In this document: positions 1-7,869 of the stretch, one piece after another
Layout: each line of letters starts with the position of its first letter
How positions within the stretch are numbered: position 1 is the first letter of the stretch
DNA from: a virus
Strand: one strand, 5' to 3'
Virus record (IMG/VR): IMGVR_UViG_3300020203_000717
Coordinates: 1 to 43,892 of that record
DNA: 43,892 nucleotides
Translations under genes and position numbers: made by a program
Notes under the pieces: model-generated
Seen by the model: only the letters and a program-made list of their open reading frames with translations
The model's database searches: none
What the model was told of the DNA's origin: nothing

Positions 1-342
1 CAGGGCCTCTTCCCATTGATCACGATTATCCGGAACCAACGAGGCCCGTGCGGTCCAATCATACTGGCGTGAGGGTTTCGTCTGCCACACCGCTGAACAG
101 ATCGTATTGGGGAATTCTTTGGAGAGTGTGCGATTGATCGTGACAAGTGCGACGGCAAGCCTCCCCTCAAGGGGATCGGATTTGGATTCATAGAACACCG
201 CACACGCAAGACATCCGGGTTGGTCCCCCTTGGCCTTGATTGCATGACAGTTCGGCTTAGGCGTGTGTAAGACTGGGTATTGGGCGTACGCGTGGGTGCT
301 CCATAGCAGCACGACGAGTGCGAGTATTACCTTGCGAATCAT
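1..342 (-). CDS. SleB/CwlJ-type cell wall hydrolase, 3' part outside window
   Basis: This gene starts inside the window and runs off its left edge, leaving 114 codons. Residues 1-20 form a clear signal peptide (MIRK, then a hydrophobic run ending THAYA before QYP), so the product is probably exported to the periplasm. The visible mature part contains CLACAVFYES, then LEGRLAVALVTINR and FPNTICSAVW, which match the start of the Hydrolase_2 (SleB/CwlJ) fold; the Glu in FYES is the family's catalytic acid. Known members cleave peptidoglycan glycan strands. In a phage the likely role is lysis or wall remodelling. A GGAGG ribosome site lies 7 bases before the ATG. A signal-peptide-bearing SleB enzyme could be an endolysin needing no holin, or a host-derived gene. 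The catalytic core is incomplete here, so activity cannot be judged. Confidence 0.78.
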   Translation of the reverse strand, partial: MIRKVILALVVLLWSTHAYAQYPVLHTPKPNCHAIKAKGDQPGCLACAVFYESKSDPLEGRLAVALVTINRTLSKEFPNTICSAVWQTKPSRQYDWTARASLVPDNRDQWEEAL

Positions 343-446
343 CAGTTTACCTCCGTTCTATTCAGACTTGTCCATTCTTCCCGGCGTGTCAACCCCGGGG
401 CGACTCTGCTGCAAAATCAAACACTTAGAATTTCATCCACGTCAAC

Positions 447-453
447 GTAAATA
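447..453 (+). promoter_or_regulatory. Putative late promoter core (GTAAATA)
   Basis: GTAAATA lies 24 bases before the GTG of the following gene. The same core occurs on the minus strand before gp20 and resembles the T4 late -10 box TATAAATA. It is divergent from the wall-hydrolase gene to its left. Confidence 0.45.
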
Positions 454-477
454 AATCACATGACGGAGAATAATTGA

Positions 478-972
478 GTGAGCGGCAGAATAATCTACAA
501 CGTCTCATATGAGATTCCTCTCGTTCGCGTGGGGGTTCCGGGACGACAGAATCGTGCCAGCGACGGGGTTCTTCGTATTACCCCGGGAATGACCGAGATC
601 ATGGAATTCTGGTTCGGCAACCATGATGGGATGCCAATCACGCTCGTCCCGTTCAAGGTCAAGCTGGTGTTCTGGAAGAACATCTCCACCGAGAGTCAGG
701 CACGGGTGATCGGCGGCGGTACCACAGATATCGTATTCGCGAAAGAAGCCGAAGTGCTGGATCCCTATGAGGGCAAGACCCTCGTTATGCTTTCTCAAAC
801 AGATACAACTCAGATCGGCTCACGCGGTGGGCCGAATTTATGTTGGTCACTCTTCATGATCAATTCCTCCAACGAGGTATTCCCCGCGTTGTGTAGTTCT
901 AATGGTTCACGGTTTGGATCGGTAATCCTCGATCAGGGTATACCCACCGCCGAGATGGTTCTTACGGCATAA
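478..972 (+). CDS. Unknown protein, possibly a virion (baseplate/fibre) component
   Basis: A 164-residue protein with no signal peptide or membrane segment. I do not recognise a named family. It alternates short beta-type segments (IIYNVSYEIPLVRV, MEFWFGNHDGMPI, VPFKVKLVFWK), which resembles all-beta baseplate or fibre proteins in which a field describing an extent or force is followed by FWFGN; that likeness is only an impression. Start choice: GTG at 478 with GGAG 9 bases upstream and a late-type promoter core before it. It is the first gene of a three-gene plus-strand run, with the next start 2 bases after its stop, so it is probably cotranscribed and late-expressed. Confidence 0.6.
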   Translation: MSGRIIYNVSYEIPLVRVGVPGRQNRASDGVLRITPGMTEIMEFWFGNHDGMPITLVPFKVKLVFWKNISTESQARVIGGGTTDIVFAKEAEVLDPYEGKTLVMLSQTDTTQIGSRGGPNLCWSLFMINSSNEVFPALCSSNGSRFGSVILDQGIPTAEMVLTA

Positions 973-974
973 AA

Positions 975-1367
975 ATGGAGATAGATTTGGAAATCGAGAA
1001 ACAGATGAAAGAGACCAGAACCAAGTCTCCTTTTCTGACTTATTTACTGATGGCGACCGGAGAAATCCGGGTAGGGATCGTCCAGAACGAGACCCAGCGA
1101 CATATCAACTTCTATGACCTGTCCAAGATTCGGGAAACCGGACAACAGAAAAAATTCATGGAATTCGGAGACAAATGGTGGTGGGAGTCGGGTAAATCGA
1201 TTCCCATCAATTTTTTCATCGGCATTCCGTTTGATGAGTTTCAAGAATCCCTCGTGGGGCTTTCGAAGAAGTCGGTGGATCAGGTGATCGGCCCCTCGTT
1301 CAGTTTGTCCGCGCTGTACATGAAGAGGATCAAAAAGCGTCGTATCGAGATTTTCGCGCACGCTTGA
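975..1367 (+). CDS. Unknown 130-residue phage protein
   Basis: Not recognised. The protein is mixed alpha/beta: a charged N-terminal stretch (EIDLEIEKQMKETR), a strand-rich centre (FLTYLLMATGEIRVGIVQ) and a basic C-terminus (MKRIKKRRIEIF). The centre holds WWW flanked by charged residues. There is no signal peptide. Its ATG lies two bases after the stop of the previous gene, so translation is probably coupled, and no strong separate ribosome site is seen. The tight packing and full-length frame argue that it is a real gene. Confidence 0.6.
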   Translation: MEIDLEIEKQMKETRTKSPFLTYLLMATGEIRVGIVQNETQRHINFYDLSKIRETGQQKKFMEFGDKWWWESGKSIPINFFIGIPFDEFQESLVGLSKKSVDQVIGPSFSLSALYMKRIKKRRIEIFAHA

Positions 1368-1418
1368 CATTGTTGATTTTATCCAGTATGAAGGTTTCCT
1401 AATTTTGGAGGAAATCAC

Positions 1419-1613
1419 ATGCCTTATCGATTTGTAACTTCGTTACCCGTCGAGTACACGGTGAAGTATTTCGAGATCAAGGCTTCGCTCGAACTCGTCC
1501 ATAATGATCAAATAGATGGTCTCAACGATGATGAGAAAACCGCTCTCATCCAGAGTTTGGAGGCCGACCTCGGAGAGTTCCGAAGGCGTATCAGGAGTTT
1601 GGTTGGTCCCTAA
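1419..1613 (+). CDS. Small unknown phage protein
   Basis: A 64-residue, largely helical acidic protein (DGLNDDEKTALIQSLEADL) of unknown function. A strong GGAGG ribosome site lies 7 bases before the ATG. It is the last gene of the plus-strand run and is followed by the convergent minus-strand block whose first stop is at 1661. No terminator hairpin is obvious between the two. Confidence 0.55.
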   Translation: MPYRFVTSLPVEYTVKYFEIKASLELVHNDQIDGLNDDEKTALIQSLEADLGEFRRRIRSLVGP

Positions 1614-1660
1614 ACGTGGCGTCGATTCGTCGGGGGCGAGGCATGAACTACGGCATGGGA

Positions 1661-2254
1661 TCAGGACAATTCTAACGCAATAACCTTGGCATGGAGGGAC
1701 ACAAGCAATCCATAGGCCAAGGAATGCGACTTCTTGAACGCGAACCCCTCGTCCGTCTTGGTCCATATTTCGGACAGGATGGTTTCCCACGGCTTCCCCA
1801 CGAGGTGTTTTTTGGCCGGTCTGATCATCGCGATCAATACGGCAAGATCACCCACGGACTTTGGGGGATGCCTCTTCACGACCTTGTAATAGCCGCCTAG
1901 GTGGACCAAACTGGACGTGGTCACATCCTCGATGTAGAACCGGGGATCGAGGTACCAGTCCCAATCGGTTTCCATCTCCATGAGCGCATCTAACTCGACG
2001 GGGATCAAATCCGCATAGACCCGGTTGTACAGGATATCCATTTTCATGAATCCCCGTTCCTCCGCGTCCTTATAGGGGAACACGGCCAACCGGGTATCGG
2101 GATCACTCGGTATATTCTGCAAGTACATTCCGGTTTCGTGCTTGATCAACCGGGTTTTATCCGAGGCGAGCAGACTGGCCCCGATTCCCCGAGGGAACAG
2201 GTTTAGGACCGCGTCTCGGTCACCCACATCCAGATCGACATCAGGCAGACTCAT
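1661..2254 (-). CDS. DNA polymerase III alpha-like (C-family) fragment protein
   Basis: The 197-residue product resembles the short PolIII-alpha-like proteins encoded by several T4-like marine phages. It keeps DVDLDVGDRDAVL near the N-terminus (the DxDxDF-like catalytic region of C-family polymerases), KHETGMYLQ, FMKMDILYNRVYADL, LVHLGGYYKVVKRHPPKS, and a C-terminal AVLIAMIRPAKKHLVGK followed by FKKSHSLAYG. At about 200 residues it lacks most of the palm, fingers and exonuclease domains of a full PolIII alpha, which exceeds 1,100. Polymerase activity is therefore unproven; it may be a regulatory or decoy derivative. Start: ATG at 2254. A TTG 36 bases further upstream would extend it, but the ATG has AAAG upstream and gives only a 14-base overlap with the previous gene. 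Confidence 0.65.
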   Translation of the reverse strand: MSLPDVDLDVGDRDAVLNLFPRGIGASLLASDKTRLIKHETGMYLQNIPSDPDTRLAVFPYKDAEERGFMKMDILYNRVYADLIPVELDALMEMETDWDWYLDPRFYIEDVTTSSLVHLGGYYKVVKRHPPKSVGDLAVLIAMIRPAKKHLVGKPWETILSEIWTKTDEGFAFKKSHSLAYGLLVSLHAKVIALELS

Positions 2255-2936
2255 TAAACAGTCTTTCGCATTCCACGCGGACCAAATCAAGTGACTTGGT
2301 TTCCCGAGTGACCTTGTCGATCCAATGAGAGGCGTTGAGGAAATCGTCCATCTCGTACATCAAATCCTGCGTGAACCGGGGAATAAGCTGATCCTCCGAT
2401 CCCCTATGTCCGAACAGAACCCACGGCAGCAGCCGATTCTCCCGTATCATCTCCAACGCGAGCACTGGGGGAACGTATTTGAAGAAGTCCTTCTTCGGGA
2501 GATTGTTATCGCGGCACCATTGGGTGACATTCTTATGGGTGATATCCACTTGAGCGACCGGGTCTTCGTGGTTTCTCATCCATTCCCGGAAGTTGTTCAG
2601 ATTGTATCCGTGGGTCCACCGCGAGGCACGGCACTTGGTCTCGATCAACCAATCCACATATCGGACATTGCTTACGAGATAGTTGAGACGACAAAACTCG
2701 GCCAGCCGCATGAACAGCTTATACTCACGGACTTTCTGGAATTCCTCCACCGAGGAGTCCCGCTTCCTTTTCACGAGCTTCTTCATCCAGTAGTTATAGA
2801 GCCGATTCGCCAAAACCGTGTTGATGTTGTTCCTCGCCAAGAACCGACGCTTCGACTCACACGCGTGCTTTTCGTACCACGGCTTGCGCGTGAACGATCT
2901 CTCACAATACGGGCAGCGGAAGTTTTTTTCGATCAT
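2241..2936 (-). CDS. C2H2-type zinc-finger protein, unknown role
   Basis: A 231-residue protein opening with a C2H2-like finger (CPYCERSFTRKPWYEKHAC, residues 8-26), then a basic, aromatic-rich helical body. Such N-terminal fingers usually bind DNA or RNA. I know similar zinc-finger proteins beside replication genes in T4-like phages but cannot name a function. The ATG overlaps the stop of the upstream clamp-loader-like gene by 4 bases (ATGA), and its own 3' end overlaps the PolIII-like gene by 14 bases, so the three genes are translationally coupled. The association suggests a part in replication, by inference only. Confidence 0.65.
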   Translation of the reverse strand: MIEKNFRCPYCERSFTRKPWYEKHACESKRRFLARNNINTVLANRLYNYWMKKLVKRKRDSSVEEFQKVREYKLFMRLAEFCRLNYLVSNVRYVDWLIETKCRASRWTHGYNLNNFREWMRNHEDPVAQVDITHKNVTQWCRDNNLPKKDFFKYVPPVLALEMIRENRLLPWVLFGHRGSEDQLIPRFTQDLMYEMDDFLNASHWIDKVTRETKSLDLVRVECERLFNESA

Positions 2937-3415
2937 AGGAGTTTCTCGATCTTGGTGAGGTCTTCTTTTTGATATCCAAGGCTCTTACATAGATCAAGAA
3001 TCTCCTCCGGACTAGCCCCCTTTAGGAATAGCTTGGTTTCCTCGGGTTTCGCATCGGGGTAGATTTCCAACACCATCGCGGTCAGGGGATCGACCTTCTT
3101 TATCCCCTTGGGCCGGGTAAATCGGTGTTTCATGGGATGGCCCGTCCCGCACGCGGCGAGAAGCTTGGCTCTCATCCGGGGGTTCGTTTTGAGATTCCCC
3201 CAGAGTTCGTTGGCGGTGTCATCGAACTTCTCGATCATCCCCCGATGACCACTCTCGGTCACCCCACCGGTCATCCACTGGGGAATGAGCCAACCGACTT
3301 GGGTTTCGAACTCTTTGAGCATTTCGGGATCATCCGACAATTGATCATACACGGTGAAGTCCCGAAGATCGAGATGTTTCAGGATCAGGAACAGGTCTAT
3401 CTGGGGCTTCGCCAT
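2933..3415 (-). CDS. Probable clamp-loader small subunit (gp62-like)
   Basis: A 160-residue protein. Its pattern fits the phage clamp-loader A (gp62) family: an N-terminal FTVYDQLSDD segment, QVGWLIPQWMTG, a central stretch with NPRMRAKLLAACGTG and basic KHRFTRPKG, and a C-terminal helical unit VLEIYPDAKPEETKLFLKG then SPEEILDLCKSLGY. In T4, gp62 forms a complex with gp44 that loads the gp45 clamp on DNA. gp44 and gp45 are not in this window. The assignment rests on pattern only, since the family is poorly conserved. Its neighbours (PolIII-like protein, UvsW, UvsX, gp32) fit a replication role. It starts 2 bases after the previous stop and has no strong ribosome site of its own. Confidence 0.5.
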   Translation of the reverse strand: MAKPQIDLFLILKHLDLRDFTVYDQLSDDPEMLKEFETQVGWLIPQWMTGGVTESGHRGMIEKFDDTANELWGNLKTNPRMRAKLLAACGTGHPMKHRFTRPKGIKKVDPLTAMVLEIYPDAKPEETKLFLKGASPEEILDLCKSLGYQKEDLTKIEKLL

Positions 3416-3416
3416 G

Positions 3417-3923
3417 TTACCAGATGTCCGACGAGGGTAAATGAACGTCGTGCTTGTTGGTGGAAAAGATCACACAACTCGGCTTATCCCCGGCGGATGA
3501 GTTGTTCGCGAGAAGCGGCACCACAATCATGTCCTTCTCGGACATCACCGGACAGGACCAATTAAGACTGGGATAAATCGCCGGAAGGCGAGTCGAGACT
3601 CTCATGGTCAAGTAATCCGGCATGAAACTACTGATCGGGTTGAACGCGAACACGATGTGATCATTCCGATTGATCTCTTCCAAGGGAATCGTCTGCACGT
3701 TCTCATAGTCCGAACACAAGATTCTCCAGTGCAACGGAACCACACAGGTGTAGTCCCCAATATCCAAAGAAATCGCGGGACACGTGTATTCTTCAATCGC
3801 CGTCAACGTACGATGAAAGAAGTCGGGTTCCTGATAATCCTCGAACGAGAGTACCCAATACCGAGTCTCTCGATTGATCTGGTCCGTGTTGAGGATTCGA
3901 TTGTCCGCACTCAAAATATACAT
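3417..3923 (-). CDS. Unknown protein between uvsW and the gp62-like gene
   Basis: A 168-residue soluble protein, beta-rich, with several prolines and the sequences CVVPLHWRILC, NRNDHIVFAFNPISSF and LNWSCPVMSEKDMIVVPLL. I do not recognise the family. No signal peptide, transmembrane segment or catalytic signature stands out. Its ATG overlaps the TGA of uvsW (TGATG), and its stop lies 2 bases before the gp62-like gene, so it belongs to the replication transcript. Confidence 0.6.
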   Translation of the reverse strand: MYILSADNRILNTDQINRETRYWVLSFEDYQEPDFFHRTLTAIEEYTCPAISLDIGDYTCVVPLHWRILCSDYENVQTIPLEEINRNDHIVFAFNPISSFMPDYLTMRVSTRLPAIYPSLNWSCPVMSEKDMIVVPLLANNSSAGDKPSCVIFSTNKHDVHLPSSDIW

Positions 3924-5362
3924 CAGTACCCTATCTTGGTCTCGTCGTATTGCTGCTTCGCCTTCCGATATAGTCTTTGACGTTCCTTCGCGTGAGACGC
4001 GCTGAATCCATCATTTGAGTGGAAATCCCAAATCTCAACGTGGGTCTTTTCCCCTTCTTTTCTCAATCCTCGTCCAATGACCTGCATGATCTTCACGAAC
4101 TGTTTCCCGAGTTCGATAGGAATCACATTCGCCAGTAGGGGAATATCAATGCCGACCGCCGCGATGCCATCGGTACATATCAACGTCCCCTGTTCGTAGC
4201 CATTGAATTCCCGGAACACCTCGTCTCGGATTTTCGCATTCACGTCACCATCCATATAGATAGACCCGGGAATAGACCTTTCAAGAGTTTTTCCAAATTC
4301 TTTGCGTGAAACGAGGACCAGACTGGGACCGGTTTGGGAAATTATCTGAATCATATCCGCAATAACACGGACCCGTTCCTCATTCCCCATCATCCATTTG
4401 AGATCGTCATCCCACGTGCGTTCGTCGTTGGTTCTCGTATAGTACTTCCATTCCTTTTGGGATTTGTCATCGATCTCGATTTGATGAATGATGGATTGAG
4501 CCAGAACGCCGCGTTTTTGCAACTTCCAAGCGGGCAACTCAAACATCACAGGGCCGAGAACGGATTTAATTTGTTTCTGGAACAAAACACTCTCGGGCAG
4601 CGATCCCGTACAACCGTACCGGAACGGGACGTTTTTACCCGATCCAGACAGAATAGAGTCTAATGTCTTCCCAGAGACTCCTTGGCATTCGTCTACAATC
4701 ACGCATACGACGCCCTCCATGAGTTCTTCATAGTGATCAAGACTTTGCCATGTCGATAGGGTGACTTGCTTTCTATCATGCTCCCCACCGTACCAAATTC
4801 CTGCGTCGATTCCGGCATCTCGAAAGGTCGAACGCGTCTGCAAGGCGAGTTGAATCGTAGGGACGATGACAACCACGTAACCGAAAGGGGCATATTTCTT
4901 CGCGATGGTTGCACACGTAATCGATTTTCCACCGGCGGTCGCGAGTTCCATTATGCCTCCCCCGGCCTGTAGAGAGGTATTCACCGCCTCTACCTGATAG
5001 TCACGGAGGACAACGGGCTTGCCGTTTTTGGCCCAGAATAGCCCCTCATGGACGTTCTCATCCACGAGGGTGATCTGTTCCGCGATATGAGACCAATCCT
5101 TGCGTTTGTCCACGAGGTTGACCCCGTATCCGGCCTTCTCCAGTATGGGAAGAATATCCGGCAAATGTCCCAATCGGGTTTTTCCCGATTCGGTCATCAA
5201 ACAGATGGTACCATCCCACCATCCCATTTTGTATTTGGGCATGAACCGGTATCCCGGCACATAGTGGGTGAGGTGATCTCTGATTTTCTTTGTCGTATCT
5301 GGATTAACACCCCCGATAAGGATATTCACTTCATCGAGGATTGTGATCTTAGCGGTTCGCAT
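3923..5362 (-). CDS. uvsW: UvsW-type recombination helicase (SF2)
   Basis: A 479-residue superfamily 2 helicase matching T4 UvsW, which unwinds R-loops, branch-migrates Holliday junctions and ends origin-dependent replication. The N-terminal substrate-binding domain carries YRFMPKYKMGWWDGTICLM (about 38-56). The motor follows: Q-motif-like LRDYQVEAV, Walker A ATAGGKS (141-147), motif II VDECQG, motif III CTGSLP, and a C-terminal RecA-like lobe with LVLVSRKEFGKTL, CTDGIAAVGIDIPL and motif VI QVIGRGLR. The length is close to T4 UvsW (about 500). It overlaps the HD hydrolase gene by 14 bases upstream and the next gene by TGATG downstream. It is probably expressed with uvsX and gp32. Confidence 0.93.
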   Translation of the reverse strand: MRTAKITILDEVNILIGGVNPDTTKKIRDHLTHYVPGYRFMPKYKMGWWDGTICLMTESGKTRLGHLPDILPILEKAGYGVNLVDKRKDWSHIAEQITLVDENVHEGLFWAKNGKPVVLRDYQVEAVNTSLQAGGGIMELATAGGKSITCATIAKKYAPFGYVVVIVPTIQLALQTRSTFRDAGIDAGIWYGGEHDRKQVTLSTWQSLDHYEELMEGVVCVIVDECQGVSGKTLDSILSGSGKNVPFRYGCTGSLPESVLFQKQIKSVLGPVMFELPAWKLQKRGVLAQSIIHQIEIDDKSQKEWKYYTRTNDERTWDDDLKWMMGNEERVRVIADMIQIISQTGPSLVLVSRKEFGKTLERSIPGSIYMDGDVNAKIRDEVFREFNGYEQGTLICTDGIAAVGIDIPLLANVIPIELGKQFVKIMQVIGRGLRKEGEKTHVEIWDFHSNDGFSASHAKERQRLYRKAKQQYDETKIGY

Positions 5363-5969
5363 ACTTTTGGATCGTCAATCGAGCTTCTAGCAACCATTCC
5401 GCGCCGGAATTCACATAATGATTGTAATGAACCCACTGCATCCAATTCCGGGCCGCGTCAATGTCTTTATCCGTGATTCCGATCATCTCCAAATACTCGA
5501 TCCCGTGCTGGGGAAACATGCACATGAGTTCCGCACAACCCATACGACGATCATACTGATGGAAATCCGGAGAGAGTTTCACGAATGGGAAATTGAATCG
5601 GTTACAGATCACCCCGAACAGACGATCCTCGATCTCGGAATATCCCTTGAACACGCGTTCCTTCAAGGGATGAAGAAGGTCCAACATGTACGCCTCGGTG
5701 GCATCGTGCCATATCGCCTGCTCCCGAAATTCCTCGGGAACCAGTTTGGACAAAAGTAGAGAATGAGTGGCGACCGTGATCGGCCATTCTCCATGACCAA
5801 TGAATCGGTTGATCGATCCAATCCCTTGGGCGATGTCCCGAACGTCAACATCCTGAGGTCGGGGATCGGTGATCCAGAATAGTTTTCCGTGAGTGGTGAG
5901 AATCGCAGTTCGTGGATCACGACCACCGGCCAAGAATTGTAGTTTCTCCTTGATGACTTCTCTACTCAT
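5349..5969 (-). CDS. HD-domain phosphohydrolase (nucleotidase-like)
   Basis: A 206-residue HD-superfamily protein. ITDPRPQDVDVRDIAQ near residue 33 is the signature start of phage/bacterial HD hydrolases related to 5'-deoxynucleotidase YfbR and COG1896. The metal-binding residues follow: H69 in ITVATHS, H88-D89 in AIWHDATEAY with E92, and a later acidic residue before AELMCMF. The family typically dephosphorylates (d)NMPs, which would fit nucleotide-pool control during replication. Start: ATG at 5969, overlapping the previous stop by 8 bases. A longer frame reaches 6041, but its first 24 residues (MPKSPRSGKPV...) look like non-conserved, arginine-rich antisense-like sequence. Confidence 0.8.
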   Translation of the reverse strand: MSREVIKEKLQFLAGGRDPRTAILTTHGKLFWITDPRPQDVDVRDIAQGIGSINRFIGHGEWPITVATHSLLLSKLVPEEFREQAIWHDATEAYMLDLLHPLKERVFKGYSEIEDRLFGVICNRFNFPFVKLSPDFHQYDRRMGCAELMCMFPQHGIEYLEMIGITDKDIDAARNWMQWVHYNHYVNSGAEWLLEARLTIQKYANR

Positions 5970-6612
5970 TAAGGGTCTCCCGCGTGGGATCAACCCACAC
6001 CTCTTCGAGACCGGCTTCCCGGATCGTGGTGATTTTGGCAATCATCACGGAACGGGTAGTGAATCCGTTCATAATATTTCCGAGTTGATTCTCCGCGTTC
6101 GCGAAACGCCGTACGTAGAGAGTCAAATCCGCAATCTCATCATCTGCCTCGGCCCACTTTCCGGCCTCGGTGACTTTCAATGCCCCGTGTTGGCGAATCG
6201 CCTCTGGATCATTCATGAGCCATTTCACCTTGCGGGCCTTTTGGATGTTCAACGCCTCTTCCAGATATTTTCTAACCTGCGAGGCATCGACGTGAACACC
6301 ACCGTATAAGGTCTGCAACCCCGGGGTCTCCTGCGCGAGTAAGAGCAGATTCCCCACGGCGGTCGCGTGTTGATGTGCATTCTCCACGACGATACGATAG
6401 TAGTTCAGGGCTTCTTCGAATTTTTGATATCGGGTGGCGTCCCAATTAGTCCCCCGAGTTACGATTTCGTAATACCGGTGGATCATCAGTTTATTGTCGG
6501 CCTCCGCAGATTTGACCAATTCCGGCCATACCGTGGTGGAGGTCGGAGATGATCTCCCCGACCCCTTTTTCTGATAGGTTGCCTTCAACCGTGATAGGGC
6601 ATCACTCGCCAT
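5962..6612 (-). CDS. Unknown helical protein downstream of uvsX
   Basis: A 216-residue, mainly helical protein. The N-terminus is flexible and basic (RLKATYQKKGSGRSSP), followed by long helices (KFEEALNYYRIVVENAHQHA, VRKYLEEALNIQKARKVKWL). Not recognised. It has a similar position and size to small recombination-linked genes after uvsX in T4-like phages, but no mediator (UvsY) signature is visible. It overlaps uvsX by 11 bases and the HD hydrolase by 8, so translational coupling is likely. Confidence 0.6.
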   Translation of the reverse strand: MASDALSRLKATYQKKGSGRSSPTSTTVWPELVKSAEADNKLMIHRYYEIVTRGTNWDATRYQKFEEALNYYRIVVENAHQHATAVGNLLLLAQETPGLQTLYGGVHVDASQVRKYLEEALNIQKARKVKWLMNDPEAIRQHGALKVTEAGKWAEADDEIADLTLYVRRFANAENQLGNIMNGFTTRSVMIAKITTIREAGLEEVWVDPTRETLNE

Positions 6613-7816
6613 CTTCCGGACCCTCTTGTTCGGGAACCACTACTGCGGGCTTGGACGAATCCTTCAAGGACACATCGGGCTGCATCGTCTTCATGATGCT
6701 GTCCACATGATCGCGATATTCAGCCTTGCGGAATTTCACGACCTTCTTGTCCAAGTTCGTGTACTGGTACCATCCGGCACTCTCCGTGGTGAGAGCGCCT
6801 TCGGACATCATCACGTCGAACAGTCCCGAGTAGGGATCAATACCCGTAAGATACGGAATTTGGATATTGATCTTCTCGTATGGCTTGCTCGCCCGGGACT
6901 TGATGTTTTCGGCGATACAAGTGATACCGATGGCCTTACCACCACCCCCGCTGGAATTCTTCGCGTACTTCTTCTTCAAGTCCGCTGTCATTTTCTCCGA
7001 GAGATTTTTGTAGTGGGTGACCACTTCTTGATCTTCCGAATCGTTGTTCCCAAGCTTCGCCTTGGTCAACAAGAGGCAACCCGAGGCCGCGTAGAGCATC
7101 TTGTGACCACCCGTGGTCTTATGCTTGGGACCATATTCCTCTTGGGAGTCCATGATATGCTGCACGCCGATTGTCAGAATTGGCAATCCAGAAGTCATAT
7201 GCACGCAGTCGATGATGATCTGTCCGATCATCTGGATACGCAGACCACGATCAAACTTCTGCTCGCCCTTTTCGGCGGCTTCCATTTGATTCGGCGTATT
7301 CATCATTGCCCACGAGTCCACAACGAGGACCATCGGAGGATATTCTTGGCCCTCTTCCTGAGCCGAGCGGTATTCCTGACAGATGTCGGACAGGATCGAC
7401 CGCGCATCCTGCGTTGTACCCGCACGAACGTAATGAAAACCCTCATCGTTGATATCGACCCCGGCGTTAGTAAGCCATTCCTTACCCGCATCCTGATCGT
7501 TCGCCTTTTCCACGTCTACCCAGACGACGTGAGCCCCGTGAGCCTTCTGGCACCGACCCGCAACCGTAGCCGCGAGATAGCTCTTGCCGCTACCGGAATC
7601 TCCGTAAAAAATGTACTTCCGACCGAACAGAAGTCCTCGGTCGAAACGACCGGACATGATTCGATTCAACGCGTAATTACCCAAATCGGCCCAGATGTTG
7701 ACGTTGGAAAATCCAACCGCAAACGTGGGGGACTTGATCGTCTTGAATGCCTTGTCGAGGTTCGCAGAGAATTTCTTTCCGAACGAGGACGCGACTGGTG
7801 ATTTTGCTTTTGCCAT
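6602..7816 (-). CDS. uvsX: UvsX RecA-like recombinase
   Basis: A 404-residue strand-exchange protein, close in size to T4 UvsX (391). Walker A is GDSGSGKS (72-79), followed by the RecA-core strand HVVWVDVEKAND. Walker B is MVLVVDSWAMM (about 162-172), followed by an L1-like loop region and the L2 region around QHIMDSQEEYGPKHKTTGGH. The C-terminus is acidic (EQEGPEDGE), as is usual for filament-regulating tails. It coats ssDNA with help from a mediator and gp32 and drives recombination-dependent replication. GGAG lies 10 bases upstream of the ATG. It is preceded by gp32 with a stem-loop between them, and it overlaps the next gene by 11 bases. Confidence 0.95.
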   Translation of the reverse strand: MAKAKSPVASSFGKKFSANLDKAFKTIKSPTFAVGFSNVNIWADLGNYALNRIMSGRFDRGLLFGRKYIFYGDSGSGKSYLAATVAGRCQKAHGAHVVWVDVEKANDQDAGKEWLTNAGVDINDEGFHYVRAGTTQDARSILSDICQEYRSAQEEGQEYPPMVLVVDSWAMMNTPNQMEAAEKGEQKFDRGLRIQMIGQIIIDCVHMTSGLPILTIGVQHIMDSQEEYGPKHKTTGGHKMLYAASGCLLLTKAKLGNNDSEDQEVVTHYKNLSEKMTADLKKKYAKNSSGGGGKAIGITCIAENIKSRASKPYEKINIQIPYLTGIDPYSGLFDVMMSEGALTTESAGWYQYTNLDKKVVKFRKAEYRDHVDSIMKTMQPDVSLKDSSKPAVVVPEQEGPEDGE

Positions 7817-7839
7817 GATTGATTACTCCGAAAGTGAGT

Positions 7840-7862
7840 GGGGAGGGAACTTGTCCCTCCCC
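7840..7862 (-). other. Perfect 9-bp stem-loop between gp32 and uvsX
   Basis: On the minus strand GGGGAGGGA pairs exactly with TCCCTCCCC around a 5-base loop (CAAGT). It lies 7 bases after the gp32 stop and 24 before the uvsX ATG. No U-run follows, so it is a poor terminator. An mRNA-processing or stability element, or a partial attenuator that keeps gp32 more abundant than UvsX, is more likely. Confidence 0.55.
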
Positions 7863-7869
7863 AGTTCCC

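Noticed and set aside
2255-2290. N-terminal extension of the PolIII-like gene from a TTG
   Set aside because: TTG without a ribosome site, a 50-base overlap with the upstream gene, and a better ATG at 2254.
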